From NCBI RefSeq assembly GCF_000154705.2, contig NZ_CM002917.1, positions 4,063,353-4,127,352 on the forward strand: 64,000 nucleotides of DNA, read 5' to 3'. The stretch's first letter is position 1. Each line of letters opens with the position of its first letter. This DNA is from Hoeflea phototrophica DFL-43. GTDB lineage: Bacteria > Pseudomonadota > Alphaproteobacteria > Rhizobiales > Rhizobiaceae. The notes under the pieces are model-generated. The model was not told the origin of the DNA. It saw nothing but the letters and a program-made list of their open reading frames with translations, and made no database searches. Of the stretch, positions 48,005-57,669 are shown piece by piece. The position numbers were made by a program, and so were the translations under genes.

Positions 48005-50578
48005 ATGGCAGGCGATCCCGACAGCAGGCATAGGGGCGACGAACCCGCCAGTGACGCAACCCGGCGATCAGTCGCTTTCGGCCGCATGCGCATGCGGTTC
48101 AACATCGCCCTCGGACGCGCCATCACGCTGGCCGCGCCGGCCCTTGGCGTTGCAGCCCTGTTTCTGAGCCTGTCCTGGTTTGGCGTTTTTCGCATGGTCC
48201 CCGACTGGGCACGGCTTGCTCTGCTGGTGCTGTTTGCGGTCGGCTTTGTGATTTCCCTCTGGCCGCTCGCCCGGTTCCGTACACCCTCCCGCAGAGAAAT
48301 CGATGCGCGGCTTGAAGCCGAAAACCGGATTTCCAATCAGGCGATTTCGAGCCAGGACGACAAGATCGAGGACGCGGACCCTGTCGCCCGCGCATTGTGG
48401 CTCGAACACCGCCGCCGCATGGCGGCAAAAATCGGCGCCCTCGAAACCGGCATCCCCCGCTCAAGCCTGCCGCAACGAGACCCGTGGGGACTTCGGGTCG
48501 CCGTCGGCCTGATGCTTTTTGTCGCGTTCTTCTACTCCTATTCAGGACAGGCGGGACGCCCCGGCGACGCCTTCGTCAGCCATGTCCGCACCGAACTTCC
48601 CGATGTCCGTATTGATGCCTGGGTGACACCACCCGCCTATGTCAGCCAGGCACCCGTTTTCCTCACCGGTGTCGACCGTGCGGAGGGCGAGGCAGTGTCA
48701 GCCATCATCGGCAGCGAAGTGACTGTTCGCCTCGGCGGCGCCGATGAAAGCGCTGCAGTGTCATGGATCCCAAGTGGCGGCGAACCTGAGCCACTGACGC
48801 CTTCCGAACCGACTGCTGGCCCTGCAACCCCCACCGGTGCGGCTGTGTGGACCTTCAAGCCGGCAACCGATGGCGTGCTGAGCGTTCAGGCCGGACGCTC
48901 GGACCTCGCCTTTGCCCTTCAGATTATTCCCGACGCGCCCCCGGTTGCAGCCTTTGTCGAGACACCACGTCGTGCCGCCAATGGTGCGCTTGAACTCGAC
49001 TACACACTGTCTGATGATCACGGGCTCGCCAGTGCGCAAGCCGAGATCATTCCTGCCGAACCACCACTGGAAAATGCACGCCCACTGTTTGAGCCGCCTA
49101 AATACAGGCTTTCCCTGCCGCGCCGGTCCGCTGAGGACAATCGCGCCGTATCAAGCCACGATCTGACTGAGCACCCGCTCGCCGGCCAGAAGGTGCTGAT
49201 CACCCTGATTGCGACAGATGGCTCTGGGCAGGAAGGCCGCAGCGAAACCCTTGAGACCATTTTGCCGGGCCGTCGCTTCTCAAATCCGCTGGCTGCGGCA
49301 GTGGTCGAGCAGCGCGGTGTGCTTGCACTCGATGCGCAAAACCTGCCGCGGGTCTTCGATCTCCACGACGCACTCACAATTGCGCCGGAAGAAACGATCC
49401 CCGACCTGTCTCACTATCTGCTCCTTCAGTCGGTTCGCGGCCGGCTTGAAAACGCCCGGTCCGACGAGGATCTGCATGCGGCGATCGACTACATGTGGGG
49501 CGTTGCGCTGCAACTCGAAGACGGCAACCTGTCACTTGCCGAACGGCGTCTGCGGGATGCCCAGAATGCGCTTGCCGAAGCGCTGGAGAATGGCGCAACC
49601 GATGAGGAAATCGCCCAGTTGATGGATGAGTTGCGCGAAGCCATGCAGGAGTTCCTCCAGGAACTGGCACGGCAGAATCAGAACAATCCTGCCAGTGAGA
49701 TGCAGCAGGCGATGCCCGAGAACATGCTGCGCCAGCGCGACCTCGACAACATGCTCGACCAGATCGAGAATCTGGCACGTTCCGGCGCGCGCGATCAGGC
49801 TCAGCAAATGCTGCAGGAATTGCAGCGCATGATGAACAATCTCCAGGCCGGCCGGCAGCAACGGCAGCAGCAACAGGGTGGTCCGATGCGCCAGCAGATG
49901 GACAAGCTTGGTGAGTTGATGCGCCAGCAGCAACAGCTAATGGATGAAACCATGCGCGCCGATCGTGACCGGCAAAGCCAGTCCGGAGAGGGGCGTGATC
50001 GCCAGGAGCAGGGTCAGAATCAGCCCGGCCAGGGACAGGATCAGGGCCAGCAGGGTCAGGGCAGCCAGTCACTTGAGGAAATGCTTGGTGCACTCGGCCG
50101 CAGTCAGCAGGAGCTCCAGGACGCATTGGGGCAATTGCAGCGTGATCTGGAAGGTATGGGTATCAATCCGTCGGAAGGTTTTGGCGAAGCCGGTGAAGCG
50201 ATGGGAGATGCCGCCGGAAACCTGCAGCAGGGACAGACCGGCCAGGCGCTTGGTGATCAGGGCCGTGCCCTCCAGGCCCTGCGGCAGGGCGCCGAGGACA
50301 TGATGAATCAGATGATGCAGGCCATGGGCAATCAACAGGGCGATGCGGAGGGCGAAGGCCCGGACCAGAACGGCAATCGCTCGGCCGATGATCGCGATCC
50401 CCTGGGGCGCCCACGCGCCACCACGGGACCTGATTTTGGCAGCCGGGTGCAGGTTCCTGATGAAATCGACATCCAGCGCGCCCGCGAAATCCTCGACGCC
50501 ATCCGCAAGCGGCTTGGTGACCAGCTGTCACCTGAAGTCGAAAAACGCTATCTGGAGCGCTTGCTGGATCTGCAGTGA
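48005..50578 (+). CDS. TIGR02302 family membrane protein with Gln-rich tail
   Basis: Large Rhizobiales-specific protein of unknown function. I start at the ATG 48005, with GAGGAAAGG 5 nt upstream (a GTG at 47999 lies inside the ribosome site). 857 aa: two or three N-terminal membrane segments (about 40-60, 64-80 and 157-175), an extended periplasmic region of beta-rich domains, a helical part (about 510-590), and a Gln-rich low-complexity coiled-coil tail (about 590-790) with many QQ and GQ repeats. It converges on cpdR. Confidence 0.88.
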   Translation: MAGDPDSRHRGDEPASDATRRSVAFGRMRMRFNIALGRAITLAAPALGVAALFLSLSWFGVFRMVPDWARLALLVLFAVGFVISLWPLARFRTPSRREIDARLEAENRISNQAISSQDDKIEDADPVARALWLEHRRRMAAKIGALETGIPRSSLPQRDPWGLRVAVGLMLFVAFFYSYSGQAGRPGDAFVSHVRTELPDVRIDAWVTPPAYVSQAPVFLTGVDRAEGEAVSAIIGSEVTVRLGGADESAAVSWIPSGGEPEPLTPSEPTAGPATPTGAAVWTFKPATDGVLSVQAGRSDLAFALQIIPDAPPVAAFVETPRRAANGALELDYTLSDDHGLASAQAEIIPAEPPLENARPLFEPPKYRLSLPRRSAEDNRAVSSHDLTEHPLAGQKVLITLIATDGSGQEGRSETLETILPGRRFSNPLAAAVVEQRGVLALDAQNLPRVFDLHDALTIAPEETIPDLSHYLLLQSVRGRLENARSDEDLHAAIDYMWGVALQLEDGNLSLAERRLRDAQNALAEALENGATDEEIAQLMDELREAMQEFLQELARQNQNNPASEMQQAMPENMLRQRDLDNMLDQIENLARSGARDQAQQMLQELQRMMNNLQAGRQQRQQQQGGPMRQQMDKLGELMRQQQQLMDETMRADRDRQSQSGEGRDRQEQGQNQPGQGQDQGQQGQGSQSLEEMLGALGRSQQELQDALGQLQRDLEGMGINPSEGFGEAGEAMGDAAGNLQQGQTGQALGDQGRALQALRQGAEDMMNQMMQAMGNQQGDAEGEGPDQNGNRSADDRDPLGRPRATTGPDFGSRVQVPDEIDIQRAREILDAIRKRLGDQLSPEVEKRYLERLLDLQ

Positions 50579-50585
50579 GGAACTG

Positions 50586-50954
50586 TCAGGCCGCTTGAGC
50601 CGTGAGAGCTTCAGCAACCGCTTGGCGGATCTGCGGCAGAGAAAAGGGCTTTGCCACCACGTCGATAACAATACGCATCAGCGGCTCCGCCCGTTCGCGC
50701 TGTTCTGCGTAACCCGTCATCAGCAGGATCGGCATATCTGGCGCCAGCTTCGCAGATTGCGTTGCGAGCTCGATCCCGTCCATCACCGGCATCCTGATAT
50801 CGGAAAGCAGCAGGTCGTATCTGTTTGACTGAAGCTGCTCCAGAGCGTCGGCACCGTCGCCGGCATGCGCAATTTCATGCCCGTCCATCTCGAGTGCCCT
50901 GGCGACAAACCGCCTCAAGCTGTCTTCATCTTCCGCAATCAGGATTTTCGCCAT
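50586..50954 (-). CDS. cpdR: Response regulator CpdR
   Basis: Single-domain receiver (122 aa). Acidic pocket EDE near residue 8-10, phospho-acceptor D52 in LLLSDIRMPVMDG, T in LLMTGYA and Lys in VAKPFS. Unphosphorylated CpdR primes ClpXP to degrade CtrA and other cell-cycle proteins in Caulobacter and rhizobia; DivL–CckA–ChpT controls its phosphorylation. CckA and ChpT are not in the window. It is convergent with the TIGR02302 gene. Confidence 0.94.
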   Translation of the reverse strand: MAKILIAEDEDSLRRFVARALEMDGHEIAHAGDGADALEQLQSNRYDLLLSDIRMPVMDGIELATQSAKLAPDMPILLMTGYAEQRERAEPLMRIVIDVVAKPFSLPQIRQAVAEALTAQAA

Positions 50955-51066
50955 TGTGAGCTTCCCTTCTCTCTTGACGGAAAACTATGTCCCAAAGATT
51001 GCTGCAACATGAACATTTCACCCCGGCATCTCGGGGATCGCCTGGTGACAATTTGCACGCCTTGGA

Positions 51067-51609
51067 TCAAGCGTCGCCCTTGACCACACCGACAAATGGC
51101 AATTCGCGAAATGCGTAAGCCACATCCATGCCGTAGCCAACCACGAAGTAATCCGGACATTCGAAACCGACATATTCCGCATCAAGGCTGCCTTCACGGC
51201 GGGAGCGCTTGTCCAGCAGCACCGCGATGTCGACATGACTTGCCCCGCGCTCATACATCAGATCCCGGGCAAATCGCAGGGTACGGCCTGATTCGAGAAT
51301 ATCATCAATCAGCAGCACATCACGGCCGCGCACATCGCTGTCGATATCCTTGATGATCTTGACGCCCTGGCTCGTGGTCCCTTTGCCATAGCTCGAAAGC
51401 GTTATGAACTCGACCTCCGGCTCAAGCCCTGCAGCATGGAGCGCACGAATGAGATCAGCCGCAAAGATGAACGACCCCTTCAGGATCGATATCACCAGAA
51501 GGTCCTTCTTGGGGCTCGCAGCAATTTGAGCCGCCATGGTCTGGTTGCGCTCTGCGATCTCCTCCGGAGAGAACAAGGGCTCAATGATTTTTCCGCGCAC
51601 AACCGGCAT
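51067..51609 (-). CDS. hpt: Hypoxanthine phosphoribosyltransferase
   Basis: Purine salvage: hypoxanthine or guanine plus PRPP to nucleotide. 180 aa. The PRPP motif VLLIDDILESGRTL and the flexible loop SSYGKGTTSQG are clear, and the base-binding region ends VGYGMDVAYAFRELPFVGVV. Confidence 0.95.
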   Translation of the reverse strand: MPVVRGKIIEPLFSPEEIAERNQTMAAQIAASPKKDLLVISILKGSFIFAADLIRALHAAGLEPEVEFITLSSYGKGTTSQGVKIIKDIDSDVRGRDVLLIDDILESGRTLRFARDLMYERGASHVDIAVLLDKRSRREGSLDAEYVGFECPDYFVVGYGMDVAYAFRELPFVGVVKGDA

Positions 51610-51700
51610 CCGGATCTCCTGGTGGTTCGGTCAGAAATGCCGCCCACTCCTAGCCGATCAGGCTAGCTGTGCAAACTGATTTCGGCCCGATTCCTCCGGC

Positions 51701-52354
51701 TTAGCCGCCTTCAGGCCGAATCATGAGGATCGAGCCTGCCCGTTCGATCCGCGCAGGGCGTGGTTTTGCATGAATGATCGAACCCGAATCGGATTCACCG
51801 GCTTCACCCGGAACCGACGAGGTCACCACCGGGTCAGGCACAATGGAATCAACTGGCTCGGAAACCGCAAAGGATGCAGGTGGTGGCGTCACGTTGGATG
51901 CTTGCAGATCCTTCGATGGGGCCAACACAAGCGCATGACCACCGGCCATCCAGAAAACGGCCAGAGCAACGGCCCCAACCATCATGGCAAAAGCCGTTCT
52001 TGCGGATGGCTGGCCCGCAGACACCCCAGGACTGCCACCGGCAAACACGCCAAGCCGTTCACCAGGCTCCGCCCGCGGAGCACGCGCAGACCCGGACGTC
52101 GCAAAATCGCGGGGAAACGGACCGGCAAATGTGTCGGCATCGGGAAACTCCTTCAGCCGGGATTTGAAAACCGGACGCGGCTTGGATCCCATTCGGCTGC
52201 CTGAATGCGGTTTCCGTCCGCCAGCAACTGTTTCGAAGCTCGCGTCTTCGATGTCGCGCGCTCGTGGCTTGCGCGGGCGCAACCGCCGCTCCGGCATCAG
52301 AAGATCTGAGCCTTTGGGATCAATCGCGTGTGTTGCGCGGCCTGAAACGCTCAT
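51701..52354 (-). CDS. Conserved hypothetical protein upstream of ftsE
   Basis: 217 aa. A basic, disordered N-terminus (ERRLRPRKPRARDIEDASFETV), one membrane segment (about 120-142, FAMMVGAVALAVFWMAGGHALVL), and a Pro/Ser-rich C-terminus with a short conserved end (RIERAGSILMIRPEG). Proteins like this lie opposite ftsE in other Rhizobiaceae; no function known. A link to division is only suggested by position. Confidence 0.72.
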   Translation of the reverse strand: MSVSGRATHAIDPKGSDLLMPERRLRPRKPRARDIEDASFETVAGGRKPHSGSRMGSKPRPVFKSRLKEFPDADTFAGPFPRDFATSGSARAPRAEPGERLGVFAGGSPGVSAGQPSARTAFAMMVGAVALAVFWMAGGHALVLAPSKDLQASNVTPPPASFAVSEPVDSIVPDPVVTSSVPGEAGESDSGSIIHAKPRPARIERAGSILMIRPEGG

Positions 52355-52477
52355 TTGCGCCCCTTTTTAACACCCCTGCCATGCAGAGGGCATTGAAACA
52401 TGTGTTACCGATGCGTAAACCGAAATGGTTAACGCTTCGCGAACGGACCGTTTCCAAATGCGGTTTTCACGACTGAT

Positions 52478-52492
52478 TTAACCCGGCATTAA
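52478..52492. promoter_or_regulatory. Perfect CtrA-type box upstream of ftsE
   Basis: TTAA-N7-TTAA, followed by C, exactly the consensus for the cell-cycle master regulator CtrA, about 50 nt upstream of the preferred ftsE start. A second imperfect half-site (GTTAACGC) lies near 52430. Confidence 0.55.
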
Positions 52493-52540
52493 CGATGACG
52501 GGTGAGTTTGCGGATTGGCCTGAAAGACAGGGAACAACCT

Positions 52541-53200
52541 TTGATCCATTTCGAAAATGTCGGGTTGCGCTATGGCATGGGACCCGAGGTCCTGCGCGAT
52601 CTCAGCTTTGACATCCCGAAGAAGTCGTTTCAGTTCCTGACCGGGCCGTCAGGTGCGGGCAAGACCACCTTGATGCGCCTTTTGTTCATGTCACTCAAAC
52701 CCACACGCGGGCTGATTCGCATGTTCGACCGGGATATCTCCGTTATCCCGGGCGACGAGTTGCCGCTGTTGCGGCGCCGGATCGGGATCGTGTTTCAGGA
52801 TTTCCGGCTGCTTGATCACATGACCACCTATGAGAATGTCGCCCTGCCCCTGCGTGTGCGCGGCAAGGAAGAGGCAAGTTACCGCTCCGATGTCGTTGAA
52901 CTGCTCAAATGGGTCGGCCTCGGCGAGCGCATAAATGTGCTGCCGCCGGTGCTCTCTGGTGGCGAGAAGCAGCGTGTCGCCATCGCCCGCGCGCTGATCG
53001 ACCAGCCTGAGGTTCTCCTGGCGGACGAACCAACCGGCAATGTCGATCCACCGATGGCGCAGCGCCTGCTCAACCTTTTCATCGAGCTGAACCGGCTTGG
53101 TACGGCAGTGGTAATTGCCACCCATGACCTCAGCCTGATGGACCGGGTCGACGCGCGCCGGATGATCCTTTCCGAGGGGCATCTGGATATCTATGACTGA
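52541..53200 (+). CDS. ftsE: Cell division ATP-binding protein FtsE
   Basis: ABC ATPase that, with FtsX, regulates septal peptidoglycan hydrolases. Walker [11 protein letters not shown], signature [15 protein letters not shown], Walker [14 protein letters not shown] and the switch His in VIATHD. I prefer the TTG start at 52541 ([12 protein letters not shown]), which gives the typical 219 aa; a GTG at 52502 adds 13 residues of no known function. It overlaps ftsX by 8 nt. Confidence 0.94.
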   Translation: MIHFENVGLRYGMGPEVLRDLSFDIPKKSFQFLTGPSGAGKTTLMRLLFMSLKPTRGLIRMFDRDISVIPGDELPLLRRRIGIVFQDFRLLDHMTTYENVALPLRVRGKEEASYRSDVVELLKWVGLGERINVLPPVLSGGEKQRVAIARALIDQPEVLLADEPTGNVDPPMAQRLLNLFIELNRLGTAVVIATHDLSLMDRVDARRMILSEGHLDIYD

Positions 53201-54185
53201 GTCATCTCCCAGCAACACCGCACAGAAAACCAGGGCCCGAGCCAACATGCTCCGCCCGATGACCCCGATCGTGCCGCCACTCAACGTGTCCGGTCGCGCG
53301 CTGATGGTGGTAATCGCGATCATGTCGTTCCTCTGCGCCATCACCCTTGGCGCGGTGACCATGGTGCAGGAGAAGGCCGAAGCCTGGCAGGGCGACGTCT
53401 CGCGGGAAATCACCATCCAGATCAAGCCAACCGGCAACATCGACATCGAGGCAACGCTGGTTGAAGTGCGCAATCTCGCCCTGTCCTTTCAGGGCACCCT
53501 GACAGCACAAATCGTTGACCGCAGCTCAACGGCCCGGCTCCTCGAACCCTGGCTCGGCGAGGGCTTCGACATGGACGAGTTGCCCGTCCCACGGCTGGTG
53601 ATCGTGACCATAGACGAGACCGCACCGCCGGATTTCACCAGCATGCGCGAGGCACTGGCTGAATCGGTCCCGCAGGCAAGCCTCGATGACCACCGCGCCT
53701 GGGCCGACCGACTGATTTCGATGGCGCGAATCACTGTGTTTGTCGGTGTTGGTATACTTGCCCTGATGTTCGCCACCACCATGCTGACTGTGATCTTTGC
53801 CACAAGGGGCGCCATGGCCGGCAACCGTCATATCGTCGAGGTGTTGCACTTCGTTGGGGCCGAAACCAGCTTTATTGCCGCCGAATTCCAGAAGCGTTTC
53901 CTGATGATCGGACTCAAGGGCGCAGCTGTGGGTGGTGGCGTGGCCACCCTTGCTTTCCTGCTGCTCAGCGCCTGGCAATCCAACAGCCTTGCCACCGCTG
54001 TCAACGATCAGGTCACCGCATTGTTCGGCCGCTTTGCCTTGAGCAGCGCCGGCTATTTCGGCATAATCGGGATCGTGGTTCTCATAGCCGGCATGACCGC
54101 ATTCACCACCCGGCTGACAGTGGTACGCACGATTCGCGAGATCGATCGCCAGCGCGCAGATCCCTCTCTGGCAGAAATAGGCTGA
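53193..54185 (+). CDS. ftsX: Cell division protein FtsX
   Basis: Membrane partner of FtsE. 330 aa: cytoplasmic tail, first membrane segment (about 30-52), a large periplasmic domain (55-175) expected to activate hydrolases or their EnvC-like regulators, then three segments of the FtsX permease core (about 185-207, 235-260 and 285-307). The M23 protein at 0.2 kb is not its neighbour. Overlap with ftsE shows co-translation. Confidence 0.92.
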   Translation: MTESSPSNTAQKTRARANMLRPMTPIVPPLNVSGRALMVVIAIMSFLCAITLGAVTMVQEKAEAWQGDVSREITIQIKPTGNIDIEATLVEVRNLALSFQGTLTAQIVDRSSTARLLEPWLGEGFDMDELPVPRLVIVTIDETAPPDFTSMREALAESVPQASLDDHRAWADRLISMARITVFVGVGILALMFATTMLTVIFATRGAMAGNRHIVEVLHFVGAETSFIAAEFQKRFLMIGLKGAAVGGGVATLAFLLLSAWQSNSLATAVNDQVTALFGRFALSSAGYFGIIGIVVLIAGMTAFTTRLTVVRTIREIDRQRADPSLAEIG

Positions 54186-54248
54186 ATAGCCTGGAAACCG
54201 CCGCAAATCTGGCTGGTCCTTGCCCAATTCTGGGAGTATGCCTTATTT

Positions 54249-54980
54249 ATGACTGTACACTCCGCCCAGTCTGATCCGGGATCAACACAGGCCGCACGAA
54301 CGGGTGGTTTCCACCGTTTGCGGCGGCTGGGACATCATGCTCTGCGCATTCTTACAATTGGCGCCATCCTCGGCGTGACCTTCGTCGTCATCGGTTTTTT
54401 CCGGTTCACCGATGAGATCGCCGAACTCAAGGCTCCAGGCACCAGCGTCGATGTCGATGCGATCGTTGTTCTGACCGGTGGCTATCAGCGCATCGAACAG
54501 GCCCTGGCATTGCTCGAGGACGGCATCGGCGACCGGCTTCTGATCTCGGGCGTCAACCCGTCCACCTCCAGCGCGGCTCTGCGGCGTGCAACCGGAACTC
54601 AATCGGCGACATTCGATTGCTGTGTGGACATCGGCTACCAGGCACTCGACACCATCGGAAACGCCAATGAAACGGCGGACTGGATCCGTCAGAACAACTA
54701 TGTGCGCGTTCTCGTTGTCACCAACAATTACCATATGCCGCGCAGTCTGATGGAGTTGTCTCAGGCGAGCCCCGATGTCAGTTTTGTGGCCTATCCCGTG
54801 ACCCATGCAGACCTTAAGACCGAAGCCTGGTTGACCGATCCTGTGGCGCTGCGAACCTTGTTTACCGAATACGCCAAATACTCCCTCGCCCGCCTGCGCA
54901 ACTGGAGCGGAGCAACAACCGCGACCGGACTGCGCGCCGACGCAGGCGAAAAGCAACCCACGGCAGCTACGCTGAATTGA
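54249..54980 (+). CDS. YdcF family (DUF218) membrane protein
   Basis: 243 aa: one N-terminal membrane segment (about 30-52) and a periplasmic DUF218 domain with DAIVVLTGGYQRIEQALALL, LLISGVNP, NANETADWI and VVTNNYHMPRSLMEL. Members such as SanA and ElyC are linked to envelope integrity. It lies 63 nt after ftsX, and before plsC. Confidence 0.9.
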   Translation: MTVHSAQSDPGSTQAARTGGFHRLRRLGHHALRILTIGAILGVTFVVIGFFRFTDEIAELKAPGTSVDVDAIVVLTGGYQRIEQALALLEDGIGDRLLISGVNPSTSSAALRRATGTQSATFDCCVDIGYQALDTIGNANETADWIRQNNYVRVLVVTNNYHMPRSLMELSQASPDVSFVAYPVTHADLKTEAWLTDPVALRTLFTEYAKYSLARLRNWSGATTATGLRADAGEKQPTAATLN

Positions 54981-55086
54981 TTCTCCCGCGTTTTTTACGG
55001 TTTTCGACCGGCCGGTGATGGTGTAACCGGAGGCTTGTGGTTAATCGCTAACGGCGGCAAGGCCACTTATCCAACCGGGCCACGCC

Positions 55087-55890
55087 ATGATCGCTTTTCG
55101 CTCCATCCTGTTCAACGCTGCGTTCTACATCAATCTGATCGGGCGCATGATCATCTTCACGCCCTATTATTTCCTGGCCGAGCGCAAGGCAGCCTGGAGC
55201 ATTCCCAAGAACTGGGTGCGGTCCAATCACTGGCTGCAGAAGGTCATTGTCGGCACGACATTCGAGATCGAAGGCCTCGAGAACATTCCCGAAGGCGGCT
55301 ACATCTTCGCGCCCAAGCACCAGTCATTCTGGGATGCCTACGGGCTTCTGCCGTGGCTCGATGATCCGGTCTACATCCTCAAACGCGAACTCGGCTGGAT
55401 CCCGCTTTTCGGCCAGTACATTTTCAAGATGAAGATGATCCCGGTGGACCGGGGCGCAAAGGGCAAGGTCATGGCCAAGGTGCTCGATCGCACCAGGCAA
55501 GCGATGCAGAGTGGCCGGCAGTTGATCATCTATCCCGAAGGAACGCGCAGGCCGCCTGGAGCACCGCCGTCCTACAAGTATGGCATTGCCCGGCTCTACC
55601 GCGATCTTGACGTCCCGGTGGTCCCCGTTGTCATGCATCCCGGCCTGTTCTGGCCACGGCGCAAATTTTTGCGCTTTCCCGGCCATTTCAAGGTTCGGGT
55701 GCTCAAGCCCATCCCGCCCGGAATGGATTCCGATGCCTTCATGCAAAAGCTGATCGATGTCATGGAAACAGAGAGCGATGCGCTCCTGATTGAGACGGTC
55801 GGCGCAAATCCACACCTGCCGCTGCGCGAGGATGCGCGCCGCAGGCTCGAGGAGCTGGGGGCCCTGCCCTCAGGCGCGAAGGCGGGATGA
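55087..55890 (+). CDS. plsC: 1-acyl-sn-glycerol-3-phosphate acyltransferase
   Basis: Makes phosphatidic acid by acylating lysophosphatidic acid. 267 aa. The catalytic HX4D is in APKHQSFWDAYG, substrate motif PVDRGAKGK, and YPEGTRRPPGA. An N-terminal membrane segment is present. It ends 20 nt inside the convergent cyclotransferase gene. Confidence 0.94.
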   Translation: MIAFRSILFNAAFYINLIGRMIIFTPYYFLAERKAAWSIPKNWVRSNHWLQKVIVGTTFEIEGLENIPEGGYIFAPKHQSFWDAYGLLPWLDDPVYILKRELGWIPLFGQYIFKMKMIPVDRGAKGKVMAKVLDRTRQAMQSGRQLIIYPEGTRRPPGAPPSYKYGIARLYRDLDVPVVPVVMHPGLFWPRRKFLRFPGHFKVRVLKPIPPGMDSDAFMQKLIDVMETESDALLIETVGANPHLPLREDARRRLEELGALPSGAKAG

Positions 55891-56424
55891 CAATGGATTG
55901 CCGGCATCAGTTTCAAGGTGGCGGACAATGGTCTCAAGATGATGGTCGCGAATCCCGAGTGTCCTAAGGTGCTCGACGGTGTTGAGAACATAATCCTCAT
56001 TCGGACCCGACTGACCCCGGGCGCCACGCACCGCCAGATGGGCGTCATCGGCAGAAAGCCCTCCTGCATATTGTTGATGCCCGCGATCGACAACATAGGT
56101 CAAAGCCGCGACATGATCGCCTGAATCAAGGCGAACCCGGCGCGTCGTCTCGAGATAGACATGGGTAACAAGTTCACGAGCCCTCAGATAATCAACAACC
56201 GCATCGCGCGCATCCGCCCGGACCCGAAATGCCACGCCCTGGCAGGAGCCTCCGCGATCAAGCCCGAGCACCAGCCCCGGACGCTCAGGCGTGCCCCGGT
56301 GAACGAATGAACGCACGCACAGCGCACGGTGATAGCCGAACAACCGAGCCGGCCTCGTTTCCTCGTGGTCAAACCCCGGCCGCCACATCAGCGATCCGTA
56401 GCCAAACACCCAAAAATCGTCCAT
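55870..56424 (-). CDS. Gamma-glutamylcyclotransferase (ChaC-like)
   Basis: Degrades glutathione to 5-oxoproline and Cys-Gly in related ChaC proteins. 184 aa from MDDFWVFGYGSLMWRPGF; the YGSLMW loop and FHRGTPERPGLVLGLD type motif define the family, and the catalytic Glu lies in the C-terminal half. An ATG at 56436 (MGVDMDDFW) is an alternative start. The 3' end overlaps plsC by 21 bp on the opposite strand. Confidence 0.9.
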   Translation of the reverse strand: MDDFWVFGYGSLMWRPGFDHEETRPARLFGYHRALCVRSFVHRGTPERPGLVLGLDRGGSCQGVAFRVRADARDAVVDYLRARELVTHVYLETTRRVRLDSGDHVAALTYVVDRGHQQYAGGLSADDAHLAVRGARGQSGPNEDYVLNTVEHLRTLGIRDHHLETIVRHLETDAGNPLSSRLRA

Positions 56425-56582
56425 ATCCACGCCCATGTTGCACTGCTGGTTTCTCCGATACGAAACCATCTGCAATGCCAATTACAATCGTCTTGTCGCG
56501 GCGCGCCGCCGCCTCGGAACATTCATCGGCTTATAATGCCGGCAGATCCTGTCCTTATGGCAGGACCACCAGGGAGAACGCA

Positions 56583-57581
56583 ATGCCGTCCAATGCCCCA
56601 TCTTCGCGCTCCACCGCCGGGCGCTTTGTCTGGCTGGCCGCAGGAATTGTTCTCTTCGGAGTTTTCTGGACCATAGGCTGGCATCTGATTGCCGGCCGGA
56701 TCGAGGCGCATCTGCCTGCACAGCTGCAGCAAATGGCAGGACAGCAGGCCCAGGCAGAGTGTTCCAATGCAGAAGTCAAAGGCTATCCGTTCCGCTTCGG
56801 ACTGTTCTGTGACGGGTTAGGCTACCGCAATTCCCAGCTCGGACTGAGTGCCGGCAGCGGAGCCCTGCGCTCAGCGGCTCAATTCTACCGTCCCAATCAC
56901 ATTGTCTCCGAAGTTGACGGCCCCGTTGTATTCTCGGGCCTCGCTGGCGATGGTCGTATCGACTGGCAGACCCTGCAGACAAGCGTCTTCGCGACTTCGG
57001 GAGGACTTGACCGCGGATCCCTTGATACCCGCAACATCAGCATCGACATCGACAGTGCGGAGTTATCGGGCAAACTGGGCCTGCGCGCCCAGCGGTTGAC
57101 GGCACATGTGCGCAAGAATGGACCGGACTTCGATATAGCGACCTATGCCGAGCAGGTCCAAAGCGACCTGCTAAGCCAGATAGGCGCGGAGAAGCTCACC
57201 CTCGAGGCGACCCTGCCAAATCAGGCAGCCCTGCTCGATGCGCCGTTCCGTGCGCCGCAGGGCGCTTACCAGATGCAGTTGCACCGGATGATGATCGAAC
57301 TTGAAGAGGGTGCCTCGCTGGAAATCGCCGGCACCGCTCAGATTGGCGAAGACGGCCTTATATCAGGCGACCTCAATCTCACGATACGCAACCAGCACCG
57401 TTTCGCTGAACTTGCAGCGCGCATCGACCCGGACTCGGGCAATCTGATCGGCAATGTCGCTCCGATGCTTGGAGCCCTCGACACCGTGCCCGGAGACGAT
57501 GCCATCACCGTACCGCTGACCATCCGCAACGGTGCAGTCTCGATGGGCTTCATCCCGCTCGGTCGTTTGCCTCCGATGTAA
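56583..57581 (+). CDS. DUF2125 domain-containing protein
   Basis: 332 aa. N-terminal membrane anchor (about 14-34, FVWLAAGIVLFGVFWTIGWHLIAG) followed by a periplasmic beta-rich domain with two Cys (QAECSNAEVKGYPFRFGLFCDGL) conserved in DUF2125. Function unknown. I start at 56583 because AGGGAG lies 7 nt upstream; the frame continues upstream but overlaps the divergent cyclotransferase gene. Confidence 0.88.
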   Translation: MPSNAPSSRSTAGRFVWLAAGIVLFGVFWTIGWHLIAGRIEAHLPAQLQQMAGQQAQAECSNAEVKGYPFRFGLFCDGLGYRNSQLGLSAGSGALRSAAQFYRPNHIVSEVDGPVVFSGLAGDGRIDWQTLQTSVFATSGGLDRGSLDTRNISIDIDSAELSGKLGLRAQRLTAHVRKNGPDFDIATYAEQVQSDLLSQIGAEKLTLEATLPNQAALLDAPFRAPQGAYQMQLHRMMIELEEGASLEIAGTAQIGEDGLISGDLNLTIRNQHRFAELAARIDPDSGNLIGNVAPMLGALDTVPGDDAITVPLTIRNGAVSMGFIPLGRLPPM

Positions 57582-57669
57582 GGCGGACAAGGCGGCACAG
57601 TTTCCCGTCTTCCGGGTTAAAAAACCGGAACGCCTGAGCTTGAAAGCCACCTCCAGGGTCCTGACAGGA

